The notes under the pieces: generated by a model
Told to the model about the DNA's origin: nothing
Seen by the model: the letters and a program-made list of their open reading frames with translations, nothing else
Databases searched by the model: none
Program-made: the position numbers and the translations under genes
Part shown: positions 52,832-61,973 of the stretch, piece by piece
Layout of the letters: each line of letters starts with the position of its first letter
Numbering within the stretch: position 1 is the first letter of the stretch
Assembly (NCBI RefSeq): GCF_003610295.1
Contig: NZ_RAPV01000001.1
Coordinates: 3,720,001-3,784,000 of the forward strand
DNA: 64,000 bases
DNA from: Paraburkholderia sp. BL23I1N1
GTDB lineage: Bacteria; Pseudomonadota; Gammaproteobacteria; Burkholderiales; Burkholderiaceae
Direction of reading: 5' to 3'

Positions 52832-53173
52832 TTAGCGCCCCTTTGCGACGGCATGGCGGCGCTTCAGTGGCCCAATCATTGCGGCGGGCAGGGTTGAGAT
52901 CAGCGTATGCAAGGTGAAGTCGAGGTCGTCGAGTGCAATGTCGAGTTGCACGCGGACTTCTTCGCGCACGGCCTCCGTGCTCACCACATACACGCCGAGC
53001 GGAGAACGAAGCAGGGTGCGGAGCTGAGTGCCGGGAAGATCGTGCGAGGGATGGGGCAGGGTCACCTGCAAGCGGGCGCGCGCCGCGGGGAAGGGAATGA
53101 CATTGTTACGCCGGACCGGCGGCGCGCTGGGCGGCTGCGTTTCGAAGCTGTCGATTGATTGCGTGAGAGCCAT
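52832..53173 (-). CDS. Conserved hypothetical protein in the dapA operon
   Basis: The 113-residue protein has a Pro-rich N-terminus with VIPFPAARARL and a compact C-terminal part (LRSPLGVYVVSTEAVREEVRVQLDIALDDLDFTLHTL). I do not recognise its family. It is the first gene of a two-gene operon with dapA (2-bp gap), so a role near amino acid metabolism is possible. Confidence 0.72.
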   Translation of the reverse strand: MALTQSIDSFETQPPSAPPVRRNNVIPFPAARARLQVTLPHPSHDLPGTQLRTLLRSPLGVYVVSTEAVREEVRVQLDIALDDLDFTLHTLISTLPAAMIGPLKRRHAVAKGR

Positions 53174-53266
53174 TTAATGCGGCGTTCGTTGACGCCATGG
53201 TTGATCAAGACAGTTCGAGATTAGACGTCCACGAATAAACGCAGTGCAAAAATTGGGGTGTCAGAC

Positions 53267-53294
53267 AAAAAAAAGGCGAGTCATCAGACTCGCC
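53267..53294 (-). terminator. Terminator of the Ala/Lys-rich exported protein gene
   Basis: An A-run (T-run on the transcribed strand), GGCGAGTC (53275-53282), ATCA loop and GACTCGCC (53287-53294) form an intrinsic terminator for the leftward gene. Confidence 0.88.
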
Positions 53295-53368
53295 CTCCCT
53301 GAACGGCACCGTTCAGCTTCGATTAACTACACATGCGTGGCCGGTGTGTGCCGAAAGCCGATCACGTG

Positions 53369-53740
53369 TTATTGCGTCTTCGTCGTGTCGGTCTTTGCGC
53401 CGTCGGCTTTTGCCGGGGCATTGCTGGCCTCTTTCGCGCTCTCCGTCTTGGTCTTGCTCGCGCTTGTGTCGACGGTGGCCTTCCTGGTGGCTTTATGGGC
53501 TTTTGCGGTGTGGCTCGTGGAAGTCTTTTTCACGTGCGCCTTCGTCGCGGCTTTGGTCGGCGCTTTCGTGGCGGTGGCGCCTTCGTCCGTTGCGCTGGTC
53601 TGCGCGGCGGTGCTCGCCTTCAGATTTGCCTGGCCGGCAGGTTGCGTTTGGGCGGGTTGTGCGGCCGACGGCGCAGCGGTTTGTGCGAATGCGGTCGACA
53701 CGACGAGAGCGGAAGCGAGAGCAGCGAAAAGCGTCTTCAT
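53369..53740 (-). CDS. Ala/Thr/Lys-rich exported protein
   Basis: The 123-residue protein begins with a signal peptide (MKTLFAALASALVVSTAFAQ, cleavage after AFA) and continues as a low-complexity stretch of Ala, Thr, Lys and Ser with KAATKAHVKKTSTSHTAKAH. It resembles the basic acid-shock type of periplasmic protein in composition only. The start at MKTLF is chosen for the signal peptide; the frame extends upstream without it. Confidence 0.78.
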   Translation of the reverse strand: MKTLFAALASALVVSTAFAQTAAPSAAQPAQTQPAGQANLKASTAAQTSATDEGATATKAPTKAATKAHVKKTSTSHTAKAHKATRKATVDTSASKTKTESAKEASNAPAKADGAKTDTTKTQ

Positions 53741-53928
53741 GATGTAACTCCTGTTTGACCGGTGGTTTTTTGTGTCGCGGCTGAAATGTTTCAGCGCTGC
53801 CGGTTTAACGCAGGCGGGAGGACAGCAGTTGACGGTGCTCTGGTGACAAAACGTAACGGCGGATACATATTCCCAGGCGCAATTCGAACGCCCGCTATTG
53901 GGCGGGCGTTCGATCACACCGAACAGGA

Positions 53929-55326
53929 TCAACGAGTATTGGCGAATACCTTCTGTGCGGTCGCGTCGACGGATTGCCGCATCTTGTCCACCAGTTCGTC
54001 GATCTGCGCATGGTCGATCACGAGCGGCGGGGCGACGATCAGCCGGCCGTTCGTCGAGCGCACGATGGCACCCAACTCGAAGCCGACCGTCCGGCTGTGC
54101 CAGGTCAACTCGGCCTCGTCGCTAAAGCGCTCACGCGTGGCCTTATTTTTCGCGAACTGTATCGCGGCCACCGCGCCCACGCCCTGGATCTCGCCGATCA
54201 GCGGATGATCGGCGAAGGCATCGCGCAATGCTTTCTGCAGATATGGTCCGGTATCGTTCTTCGTGCGCTCGACAAGACGGTCGTTCTCGAGAACATTGAG
54301 ATTGGCAAGCGCGACCGCTGCTGCGACTGGGTGACCCGAATAAGTCAGTCCGTGCGCGTAGACACCGCCTTTTTCGACAAGCGCCTCGCCGATCCGCCGG
54401 CTCATCACCAGGCCACCCATTGGCACGTAGCCCGATGTCAGACCCTTCGCAATACAGATCAAATCCGGCTCGAAGCCGAAGTGCCGATGCGCGAACCATT
54501 CTCCGGTTCGCCCGAAACCACCGATCACTTCGTCCGCGCACAACAGCACGTCGTACTGACGGCAAATGCGCTGGATCTCCTGCCAGTAGCCGTCCGGCGG
54601 AAAGATCATGCCGCCCGCGCCCTGAAATGGTTCAGCGACAAAGGCGCCGACCCGGTCCGCACCGAGTTCGAGAATCTTCTTTTCGAGTGACAACGCGGCC
54701 TGCTTGCCGAATGCTTCGGGGCTAAGATCTCCGCCGTTCGCGTACCAGTAGGGTTCGTCGACGTGCGTCACGTTCGGAATCGGCAGGTCGCCCATCTCAT
54801 GCATGAAGGCCATGCCGCCCAGCGACGCGCTGCCGACAGTCGACCCGTGATAGCCATTGATTCGCCCGATCAAAACCTTCTTGCCGGGCTGGCCCTGGAT
54901 GTCCCAATACCGCCGGACCGTACGAATGAGCACTTCATTCGCCTCGGAACCCGAGTTCGTGTACACGACATGACTAAAGCGATCGCCGAGCAATGAGAAG
55001 AGCCGCTCCGACAATTCAATCACGGCGGGATGCGTGGTGTGAAAGAACATGTTGTAGTACGACAGGTTCTTCATTTGCCGCGACGCCGCGTCGATCAGTT
55101 CCTGACGGCCGTAACCGACGTTGGTGCACCAGAGACCGGACATGCCATCGATGTAACGGTTGCCGTCGTTATCCCAGAGATAGACACCGTCGCCTCGAAC
55201 CATCACGCGCGCCCCTTCGTTGTTCAGGGCTTTCTGATCGACGAAGGCATGCAGGTGATGGGCTGCATCGCTTTGTTGGTAATCGCGAGTGGCGCGGTGC
55301 GGAAAATTAGGCGCATTCATGTTCAA
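53929..55326 (-). CDS. Class III aminotransferase (omega-amino acid/polyamine type)
   Basis: The 465-residue PLP enzyme has LLCADEVIGGFGRTGEWF and the PLP lysine in CIAKGLTSGYVPMGG. The sequence is close to putrescine- or beta-alanine-pyruvate aminotransferases (SpuC/YhxA type). It follows the aldehyde dehydrogenase gene by 42 bp on the same strand; the pair could convert an amine to an acid. The exact substrate is open. Confidence 0.93.
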   Translation of the reverse strand: MNMNAPNFPHRATRDYQQSDAAHHLHAFVDQKALNNEGARVMVRGDGVYLWDNDGNRYIDGMSGLWCTNVGYGRQELIDAASRQMKNLSYYNMFFHTTHPAVIELSERLFSLLGDRFSHVVYTNSGSEANEVLIRTVRRYWDIQGQPGKKVLIGRINGYHGSTVGSASLGGMAFMHEMGDLPIPNVTHVDEPYWYANGGDLSPEAFGKQAALSLEKKILELGADRVGAFVAEPFQGAGGMIFPPDGYWQEIQRICRQYDVLLCADEVIGGFGRTGEWFAHRHFGFEPDLICIAKGLTSGYVPMGGLVMSRRIGEALVEKGGVYAHGLTYSGHPVAAAVALANLNVLENDRLVERTKNDTGPYLQKALRDAFADHPLIGEIQGVGAVAAIQFAKNKATRERFSDEAELTWHSRTVGFELGAIVRSTNGRLIVAPPLVIDHAQIDELVDKMRQSVDATAQKVFANTR

Positions 55327-55368
55327 GGTTCCAGTTGTGTGACGTGTAACGGACGGTTGATCGCCGGA

Positions 55369-56874
55369 TCAGTAGGAAATCCACGTCGTCTTGAGTCCCG
55401 TGTATTTGTCGAGTGCATGCAACGACAGATCGCGGCCGAACCCCGATTGCCGGAAACCGCCAAACGGAGTTTGCGCGCTGAGTGCGTCGACGGTGTTGAC
55501 GGAAACCGTGCCGGCACGCAGGCGCGACGCCACGCGATGCGCACGCGACAGGCCGCCCGTCCAGACCGATGCGGCGAGTCCATAAATCGAATCGTTGGCA
55601 AGCGCGATGGCCTCGTCCTCGGTATCGAATTTGAGAACCGAGAGAACCGGCCCAAAGATTTCTTCTCGCGCAATCGGATCGCTTGCGTTCACATCGACAA
55701 AGATGGTCGGCTCAACGAAATACCCCTTGCCGTCGACAAGACGTGTTCCGCCACCGGTTGCGAGCGTCGAACTCGTGCGGCCCCGCTCGATCCATCCTTT
55801 TACCCGGTCGAATTGGGCGCGGTCGACGATTGCGCCCATGCCGCTGGCAGGATCAAGCGGATCGCCCGGCATGAAGTCGAGCGAATGGGTGATCAATCGA
55901 TCGACAAATTCATCATGGATCGAGCGATGCACCAGCAGTCGTGAATTAGCCGAGCACACTTCGCCCTGGTTGAAGAAGATGCCGAAGCACGCCTTGCGGG
56001 CTGCAAGATCGACATCGTCAGCGTCTTCGAAAACCAGATTGGGACTCTTGCCGCCGCATTCGAGCCAGACCTGCTTCATGTTCGATTGCGCGGTGTATTC
56101 GAGAAACTTCTTGCCGACGACCGTCGATCCCGTAAACGCCAGGACGTCGACGTCCGGATGCAATCCGAGCGCGCGTCCAGCCGTCTCTCCGAACCCGGGC
56201 ACGACGTTCAGCACGCCCGGTGGCAGTCCAGCCTCGAGCGCGAGTTCGGCAAGACGCAGTGCGGATAGTGGCGATTGCTCCGCGGGCTTCAGTACGACGC
56301 TGTTGCCCGCTGCAAGTGCGGGTGCAATTTTCCAGGCCACCATATCGAGCGGAAAATTCCACGGCACGACTGCGCCGACCACGCCGAGCGGCTCGCGTGT
56401 AACAACAGCGAGATTGCCCGGATCGGTCGAGGCGACCTCGCCGTTCAGTTTGTCTAGCGCTTCGCCATACCAGCAGAACAGGCTGCTTGCGGCCGGCACG
56501 TCGATGTTGAAGGCGTCGGCCACGCGCTTGCCCATATTGAGCGAGTCGAGCAGGGCGAGCTCTTCGCCGTGGGACGCAATCAATGCACCTAACCGGCACA
56601 AGACACGCTTGCGTTCCGCCGGCGGACAACGCGACCAGTGTCCTGCATCAAACGAAACACGGGCAGCACGAACGGCGTCGTCGATATCCACAACGCCACA
56701 GGATGCAACGTTGGCAATCACCGTCTCGGTTGCCGGATTGATCGCCTGGAAAGTCTCACCGCTCAATGCGTCCGTGAAGCGTCCGTCAATGTGTGCCTGC
56801 GTTCGCGGGAGAACGTCCGCGGCCAGTCGCCGCCAGTCCATATGGCTGTGAATATCGGCTGAAGAGTGACTCAA
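55369..56874 (-). CDS. NAD-dependent aldehyde dehydrogenase
   Basis: The 501-residue protein matches the ALDH superfamily (PuuC-like), with VWLECGGKSPNLVFEDADD and the catalytic Cys in FFNQGEVCSANSRLLVH (about 309). It probably oxidises an aminoaldehyde, perhaps the product of the neighbouring aminotransferase. It heads the minus-strand operon. Confidence 0.94.
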   Translation of the reverse strand: MSHSSADIHSHMDWRRLAADVLPRTQAHIDGRFTDALSGETFQAINPATETVIANVASCGVVDIDDAVRAARVSFDAGHWSRCPPAERKRVLCRLGALIASHGEELALLDSLNMGKRVADAFNIDVPAASSLFCWYGEALDKLNGEVASTDPGNLAVVTREPLGVVGAVVPWNFPLDMVAWKIAPALAAGNSVVLKPAEQSPLSALRLAELALEAGLPPGVLNVVPGFGETAGRALGLHPDVDVLAFTGSTVVGKKFLEYTAQSNMKQVWLECGGKSPNLVFEDADDVDLAARKACFGIFFNQGEVCSANSRLLVHRSIHDEFVDRLITHSLDFMPGDPLDPASGMGAIVDRAQFDRVKGWIERGRTSSTLATGGGTRLVDGKGYFVEPTIFVDVNASDPIAREEIFGPVLSVLKFDTEDEAIALANDSIYGLAASVWTGGLSRAHRVASRLRAGTVSVNTVDALSAQTPFGGFRQSGFGRDLSLHALDKYTGLKTTWISY

Positions 56875-57105
56875 GGATTAACTCCGGTCTGGAGATGGGA
56901 AACTCTGCGCGCCCATCTCGTGTGTCGATGATCGAAACAGCTACCGCTCTACCACCCCACTGTCGACCAACAAAAAGGGACCGGAAAGAACAAATTTGCT
57001 CTTCATTGCATCTGTTTTTCCTATTCATTTTGACAGTTGCATTCCTTTCCAGTAGTGAAGTACCCGTCGACAGCATGATCGTGGTCGGGCCTCAGCGCAA
57101 AAAAC

Positions 57106-58032
57106 TCAGCGCTTCGCGTGCTGTTTTTTTATCTGCGCTTCACAGAAAGCCGTGAAATGCCGCACAACCTGTCTCGGCTTCATGTTGCGCGACTGTGCAA
57201 TGCCCAACGTGGCCGCTGTCACGTCGTCCTTGAACCGCTTGACGACGAAATCCTCACCATCCACGGTATGAGTCGATTTGAGCGGAAAGTTCAGGATGCT
57301 GTATCCCAGACCGTTCGCCACCATGCCGCGAACCACCTCGGGTTGCGCGGACTTGAACGCCGGAACCGGACGCTCGCCCACCGCATCGAACAGCGCCGCA
57401 AAATATTCGCGGCTATGGGGCAGGTCCAGCATCACGTAGGGTTCCCCCACGAGATTCGAAAGCGCGACCGAGCGATGCTGGGCCAGATGGTGGGTTTTCG
57501 GCAAGATGACGTACGGCGGCAGCGTCAGCATCGGCAGGAATTCAATGTCGTCGGTCAGATCGATGCTGTAGGTCAGCGCGAGGTCGAGCGATCCGTCGTG
57601 CAGGGCCGTGAACAAATCTTCCTGATGCGCCTCCAGCGTCTGGAATACGACGCCGGCATGTTGAGCGACAAATTGGCTGATGAGCCCCGGCAGCAACGGC
57701 GGAGCAAGCGAGACCAGGCAGCCGAACGCAATGCCACCCGATATGCCGGTGTCCATTCCGCGTGCGGCAACCTGTAGTTCCTCTGCGTTCTTCAGCAGGT
57801 CACGCGTCTTGCCGAGCATCTCGCGCCCTGCCTGGGTCAGAGAGAGCCCGGAGGCATGGTGACGGAGGAACAGTTGCACACCAAAAGACTCCTCCAGCTC
57901 GGCAATCGCCGTGGAAATCGAGGGCTGCGAAATGTGCAGGATTTTTGACGCGCCGGTAAATGACAGCGCTTCTGCCGTCACGACAAAGTATCGCAACTGG
58001 CGCAGCGAATACCGAAGCAGTGGGCTTTCCAT
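57106..58032 (-). CDS. LysR family transcriptional regulator
   Basis: The 308-residue protein has the LysR N-terminal helix-turn-helix (about 6-62: LRQLRYFVVTAEALSFTGASKILHISQPSISTAIAELEESF) and a C-terminal effector domain. It is divergent from the monooxygenase operon over a 179-bp gap, which is the usual arrangement for a LysR-controlled operon. The effector may be a pathway intermediate. Confidence 0.94.
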   Translation of the reverse strand: MESPLLRYSLRQLRYFVVTAEALSFTGASKILHISQPSISTAIAELEESFGVQLFLRHHASGLSLTQAGREMLGKTRDLLKNAEELQVAARGMDTGISGGIAFGCLVSLAPPLLPGLISQFVAQHAGVVFQTLEAHQEDLFTALHDGSLDLALTYSIDLTDDIEFLPMLTLPPYVILPKTHHLAQHRSVALSNLVGEPYVMLDLPHSREYFAALFDAVGERPVPAFKSAQPEVVRGMVANGLGYSILNFPLKSTHTVDGEDFVVKRFKDDVTAATLGIAQSRNMKPRQVVRHFTAFCEAQIKKQHAKR

Positions 58033-58211
58033 TGAACTGTCCCCATGAGAAAAATCATTCTGGCGGCGCCGGGCGCGGCGCCCGGTTACAGGCCGATTAT
58101 CCCGCGCTTTGCATAGCTAAAACAGATGATTTGCATTTTTTAAATGTGTTTTTCAGATGGTGCGTATCCGCGTAGATTGCTTTCGTTAGTCGATCCTGGA
58201 GGGAGAGAGCC

Positions 58212-59528
58212 ATGACAGTTGAAAGAACATCAATCGACACGCTTGTGGTTGGCGCCGGTCAGGCCGGCATCGCCATGAGTGAACACCTGGGCAAATTCGG
58301 GGTGCCCCACCTCGTTCTGGAGCGCGACCGTATCGCCGAACGCTGGCGCACGGGACGGTGGGATTCTTTGGTTGCCAATGGACCGGCCTGGCACGATCGT
58401 TTTCCGGGCATGGAGTTCGACGATCTCGACCCCGACGCCTTTGCAACGAAAGATCAGGTTGCGGACTATTTTGAAGCTTATGCCAGGAAGTTCAACGCGC
58501 CCATCCGCACGGGTGTGGAAGTGACGAAGGTTGTGCGCAATGCCGGCCGCTCGGGCTTCACTGTTGAAACAACTGAGGGTGTAATCGAGGCCAACCGCGT
58601 GGTGGTTACAACCGGACCTTTTCAGCGCCCGGTTATTCCACCGATCGCTCCAAAGGCTGGAACGATCGCGCAGATCCACTCCGCCGAATATCGCAATCCG
58701 AAGCAATTGCCCGAGGGGGGTGTTCTGGTGGTCGGCGCCGGGTCGTCGGGCGTGCAGATCGCGGATGAGTTGCAACGCGCGGGCAAGATGGTTTACCTCT
58801 CGGTTGGACCGCACGATCGTCCTCCACGCGCTTATCGCGGCCGTGACTTTTGCTGGTGGCTGGGCGTTCTCGGCGAATGGGATGCCGAGGTCATGCGACC
58901 GGGCAAGGAGCACGTCACGATTGCGGTAAGCGGTGCGCGTGGCGGCCATACGGTCGACTTCCGGCGTCTTGCCAATCAGGGAATGGCGCTGGTTGGTTTG
59001 ACGAAGTCGTTCAATGACCGCGTAGTGACTTTCGAATCGGATCTGGCAGACAACCTTGCTCGCGGCGACGAAAACTATCTGTCGCTGCTGAATGCAGCTG
59101 ACGCCTACATTGCCCGTAATGGTCTCGACCTTCCGGAAGAACCTGAAGCCCGCCATACGCTCCCGGACCCGGAATGCGTGACGCATCCCATTCCTGAGCT
59201 CGATCTCGCCGAGGCCGGCGTCACCTCGGTCGTCTGGGCAACCGGCTATGCGGTCGATTACAGCTGGCTGCATGTGAATGCCTTCGATGCAAACGGAAGG
59301 CCGCGGCATCAGCGCGGCGTGTCGAGCGAGCCTGGTGTCTATTTCCTGGGTCTGCCGTGGCTCTCGCGTCGTGGCTCCGCTTTCATCTGGGGCGTCTGGC
59401 ACGACGCCCGGCATATTGCCGACCATATCGTCACGCAGCGCAAATATCTCTCCTACCGCGATGCCTCAGAACGTCAGGCAGAAGACGGTCGCGAGTTCTG
59501 CAAAGCAGATTTTCTTTCTGAGTATTGA
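58212..59528 (+). CDS. Flavin-containing monooxygenase
   Basis: The 438-residue protein has two dinucleotide-binding motifs: VVGAGQAGIAMSEHLG near residue 12 (FAD) and VVGAGSSGVQIADELQ near 176 (NADPH). It resembles the plant YUCCA/CzcO group of flavin monooxygenases, which hydroxylate N- or S-containing or carbonyl substrates. An GGAGG site precedes the ATG. It heads an operon with Rid, DUF1028 and ArgE-like genes, so a nitrogenous substrate is likely. Confidence 0.92.
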   Translation: MTVERTSIDTLVVGAGQAGIAMSEHLGKFGVPHLVLERDRIAERWRTGRWDSLVANGPAWHDRFPGMEFDDLDPDAFATKDQVADYFEAYARKFNAPIRTGVEVTKVVRNAGRSGFTVETTEGVIEANRVVVTTGPFQRPVIPPIAPKAGTIAQIHSAEYRNPKQLPEGGVLVVGAGSSGVQIADELQRAGKMVYLSVGPHDRPPRAYRGRDFCWWLGVLGEWDAEVMRPGKEHVTIAVSGARGGHTVDFRRLANQGMALVGLTKSFNDRVVTFESDLADNLARGDENYLSLLNAADAYIARNGLDLPEEPEARHTLPDPECVTHPIPELDLAEAGVTSVVWATGYAVDYSWLHVNAFDANGRPRHQRGVSSEPGVYFLGLPWLSRRGSAFIWGVWHDARHIADHIVTQRKYLSYRDASERQAEDGREFCKADFLSEY

Positions 59529-59537
59529 GGTGCACTA

Positions 59538-59975
59538 ATGAGCCAGCCTACACACACCCGAATCCGCATGTTCAACACCAGGGATACCTACCCGAACCAG
59601 ACGCTGGACAACGATCTCTGTCAGGCCGTGCGCGCCGGCAACACCGTCTATGTGCGCGGTCAGGTGGGCACCGATTTCGAAGGCCGCCTCGTCGGGCTCG
59701 GCGATGCGGGCGCCCAGGCCGCGCAGGCGATGAAGAACGTCAAGCAGTTGCTGGAAGAGGCGGGCAGCGACATGTCCCACATCGTCAAGACCACCACCTA
59801 CCTGATCGACCCGCGCTATCGCGAGCCGGTGTATCAGGAGGTCGGCAAATGGCTTAAGGGCGTGTTCCCCATTTCCACCGGCCTGGTGGTGAGCGCCTTG
59901 GGCCAGCCGCAGTGGCTGATGGAGATCGATGTGATCGCAGTGATCCCGGATAACTGGAAGCCGACCGAGGCCTGA
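59538..59975 (+). CDS. Rid family protein lacking the RidA arginine
   Basis: The 145-residue protein has the YjgF/YER057c fold (AGNTVYVRGQVGTDFEG, MKNVKQLLEEAGSDMSHIVKTTTYL). At the position of the catalytic Arg of RidA (in PARSCVEV), it has ISTGLVVSA, so the residue is not Arg. It is therefore probably one of the Rid4-7 types rather than an imine deaminase. It begins 10 bp after the monooxygenase gene. Confidence 0.91.
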   Translation: MSQPTHTRIRMFNTRDTYPNQTLDNDLCQAVRAGNTVYVRGQVGTDFEGRLVGLGDAGAQAAQAMKNVKQLLEEAGSDMSHIVKTTTYLIDPRYREPVYQEVGKWLKGVFPISTGLVVSALGQPQWLMEIDVIAVIPDNWKPTEA

Positions 59976-59985
59976 GGAGTAGGAC

Positions 59986-60663
59986 ATGACATTCTCTATT
60001 GTCGGTCGTTGCCCGGAAACGGGGCTGCTTGGGATCGCCATCAGCTCGTCCAGTATCGCGGTGGGCGCGCGATGCCCCTGGGTGCGTGCACGGGTGGGTG
60101 CGGTGGCAACCCAGAACGTCACCCTGCCTGCACTCGGCCCGCAGATTCTCGACCTCCTCGAACACCAGTCGATCGAGCCTGCGGCGGCGCTGGACAGGGC
60201 GCTCAGTGCCAACGGCTGGAGCGAGTATCGACAGGTGACGGTGATCGATGGCGAGGGCCGTACCGCGTTCTTCAGTGGTAAAGAAGCTCTGGGCGTGCAC
60301 AACGCTGTGGCGGGTGAGCAATGCGTAGCCGCCGGCAACCTGTTGGCCGGTGTCCAGGTCATCGAGGCGATGGTTCAGGCTTTCGAGAAAGCTTCCGGGA
60401 TGCTGGCCGACCGCCTGCTGGCGGCCATGCATGCCGCGATGGCCGCCGGTGGCGAAGCGGGGCCCGTGCACTCGGCGGCGCTCAAAGTTGTTGGCGACGT
60501 GGCGTGGCCGATCGTCGATTTGCGTGTCGATTGGGCGGATGACAACCCAATTGGCCAACTGGACGCGCTCTGGCAAGCCTATCGGCCGCAGATGCAGGAC
60601 TACCTGGCCCGGGCGTTGAATCCCACCGCTGCGCCCAGCTACGGGGTGCCGGGCAATGAGTGA
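59986..60663 (+). CDS. DUF1028 protein
   Basis: The 225-residue protein starts TFSIVGRCPETGLLGIAISS, typical of DUF1028, an Ntn-hydrolase-like family without established reaction. Members often neighbour amino acid catabolic genes. It is 10 bp after the Rid gene and overlaps the ArgE-like gene by 8 bp, so all are co-translated. Confidence 0.92.
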   Translation: MTFSIVGRCPETGLLGIAISSSSIAVGARCPWVRARVGAVATQNVTLPALGPQILDLLEHQSIEPAAALDRALSANGWSEYRQVTVIDGEGRTAFFSGKEALGVHNAVAGEQCVAAGNLLAGVQVIEAMVQAFEKASGMLADRLLAAMHAAMAAGGEAGPVHSAALKVVGDVAWPIVDLRVDWADDNPIGQLDALWQAYRPQMQDYLARALNPTAAPSYGVPGNE

Positions 60664-61819
60664 GGTGTCCAGCCGTGAACTGCTCGAACGACTGATCGGT
60701 TTCGCCACCGTCAGCCGGGATTCCAACCTGGAACTGATCGCTTTCATCCAGCATTACCTGGCGGAACTCGGCGTGGAGAGCGAGCTTTTCCACAACCCGG
60801 AGCGCACCAAGGCCAACCTGTTCGCCACCATCGGTCCGCGTGATCGAGGTGGCGTGGTGCTTTCCGGCCATACCGACGTGGTGCCGGTGGAGGGGCAGGC
60901 CTGGACGATGGAGCCGTTCCATCTCACCGAAAGAGACGGGCGGTTGTACGGTCGCGGGACGGCCGACATGAAGGGCTTCATCGCCTCGGTGCTGGCGGCG
61001 GTACCGGTCTTTCTCAAACGGATGCTGGAGTTGCCGGTCCACCTGGCCTTCTCCTACGACGAGGAAGTGGGATGCCTGGGCGTGCGGCCGATGTTGGCGG
61101 AATTGGCAAAGCGTCCGCGCAAGCCACGCTTGTGCCTGATCGGCGAACCGACTGAGATGAAACCGGTGCTGGGTCACAAGGGCAAACTGGCCATGCGCTG
61201 CCAGGTGAAAGGGGCAGTCTGTCATTCGGCCTATGCACCTTATGGGGTCAATGCGATTGAATATGCGGCGCGACTGATCGGCCGGTTGGGAGAGATCGGT
61301 GCACAACTGGCACGGCCTGAACATCATGATCAACGCTTCGATCCGCCGTTCTCGACCGTGCAGACCGGCCTAATCAAAGGTGGCCGTGCGCTGAACATCG
61401 TGCCGGCTGAATGCGAATTCGATTTCGAGGTACGCACGCTGCCAGGCTTTCATGCCCACGCAGTCGCGGACGAGCTGCAGGCCTATGCTGAAGCCGAACT
61501 GCTGCCGAAGATGCGTTCGGTCCAGCCCGATACGGACATTCGCTTCCAGCCGCTCTCCGCCTATCCGGGATTGGCCACCTCACCCGACAGCGAAGCGGCG
61601 CGCCTGCTGGCGCTGCTGAGCGGTTCCACCGGGTTCGGCACGGTGGCCTTCGGCACAGAGGGCGGACTGTTCGATCAGGCGGGCATTCCTACCGTGGTCT
61701 GCGGCCCGGGAAGCATGGATCAAGGGCACAAGCCTGACGAATTCATTACCCTTGAGCAACTGTCGCGCTGCAATGCCATGTTGGCTCGCCTCGCCGACTA
61801 TCTCCGGAGCCCAGTCTGA
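60656..61819 (+). CDS. argE: Acetylornithine deacetylase-like M20 peptidase
   Basis: The 387-residue metallohydrolase has LSGHTDVVPVEG (His and Asp ligands), YGRGTADMKG, SYDEEVGCLGVR (catalytic Glu) and GEPTEMKPVLGHKGK, all typical of ArgE in the M20 family. ArgE cleaves N-acetylornithine, but in this cluster it may act on another N-acyl amino acid. It is the last gene of the operon. Confidence 0.91.
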   Translation: MSEVSSRELLERLIGFATVSRDSNLELIAFIQHYLAELGVESELFHNPERTKANLFATIGPRDRGGVVLSGHTDVVPVEGQAWTMEPFHLTERDGRLYGRGTADMKGFIASVLAAVPVFLKRMLELPVHLAFSYDEEVGCLGVRPMLAELAKRPRKPRLCLIGEPTEMKPVLGHKGKLAMRCQVKGAVCHSAYAPYGVNAIEYAARLIGRLGEIGAQLARPEHHDQRFDPPFSTVQTGLIKGGRALNIVPAECEFDFEVRTLPGFHAHAVADELQAYAEAELLPKMRSVQPDTDIRFQPLSAYPGLATSPDSEAARLLALLSGSTGFGTVAFGTEGGLFDQAGIPTVVCGPGSMDQGHKPDEFITLEQLSRCNAMLARLADYLRSPV

Positions 61820-61973
61820 TTCAGTCTCCGCACCGGAGCCGCATCGATTCGTCGATCGCTAATCGCACTTCAACCGGTATTTGTACCCATTAAGAAGTGG
61901 CGAAGCAGACCGTTAAGCCCTTTGTGCCTAGTTGGATCTTTGTTGTTCGCACACTGGCTTATCAGGTCTACCC

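Noticed and set aside
57245-57262. AATCCTCACCATCC in the LysR gene, similar to the distal iterons
   Set aside because: Only the CTCACC side matches; the other half (GACGACG in place of TCCTGG) does not.
61885-61915. Possible FliA-type promoter (TAAGAAGT-N10-ACCGTTAA) before the last gene
   Set aside because: Both boxes are weak and the spacing is one base short; not enough to annotate.
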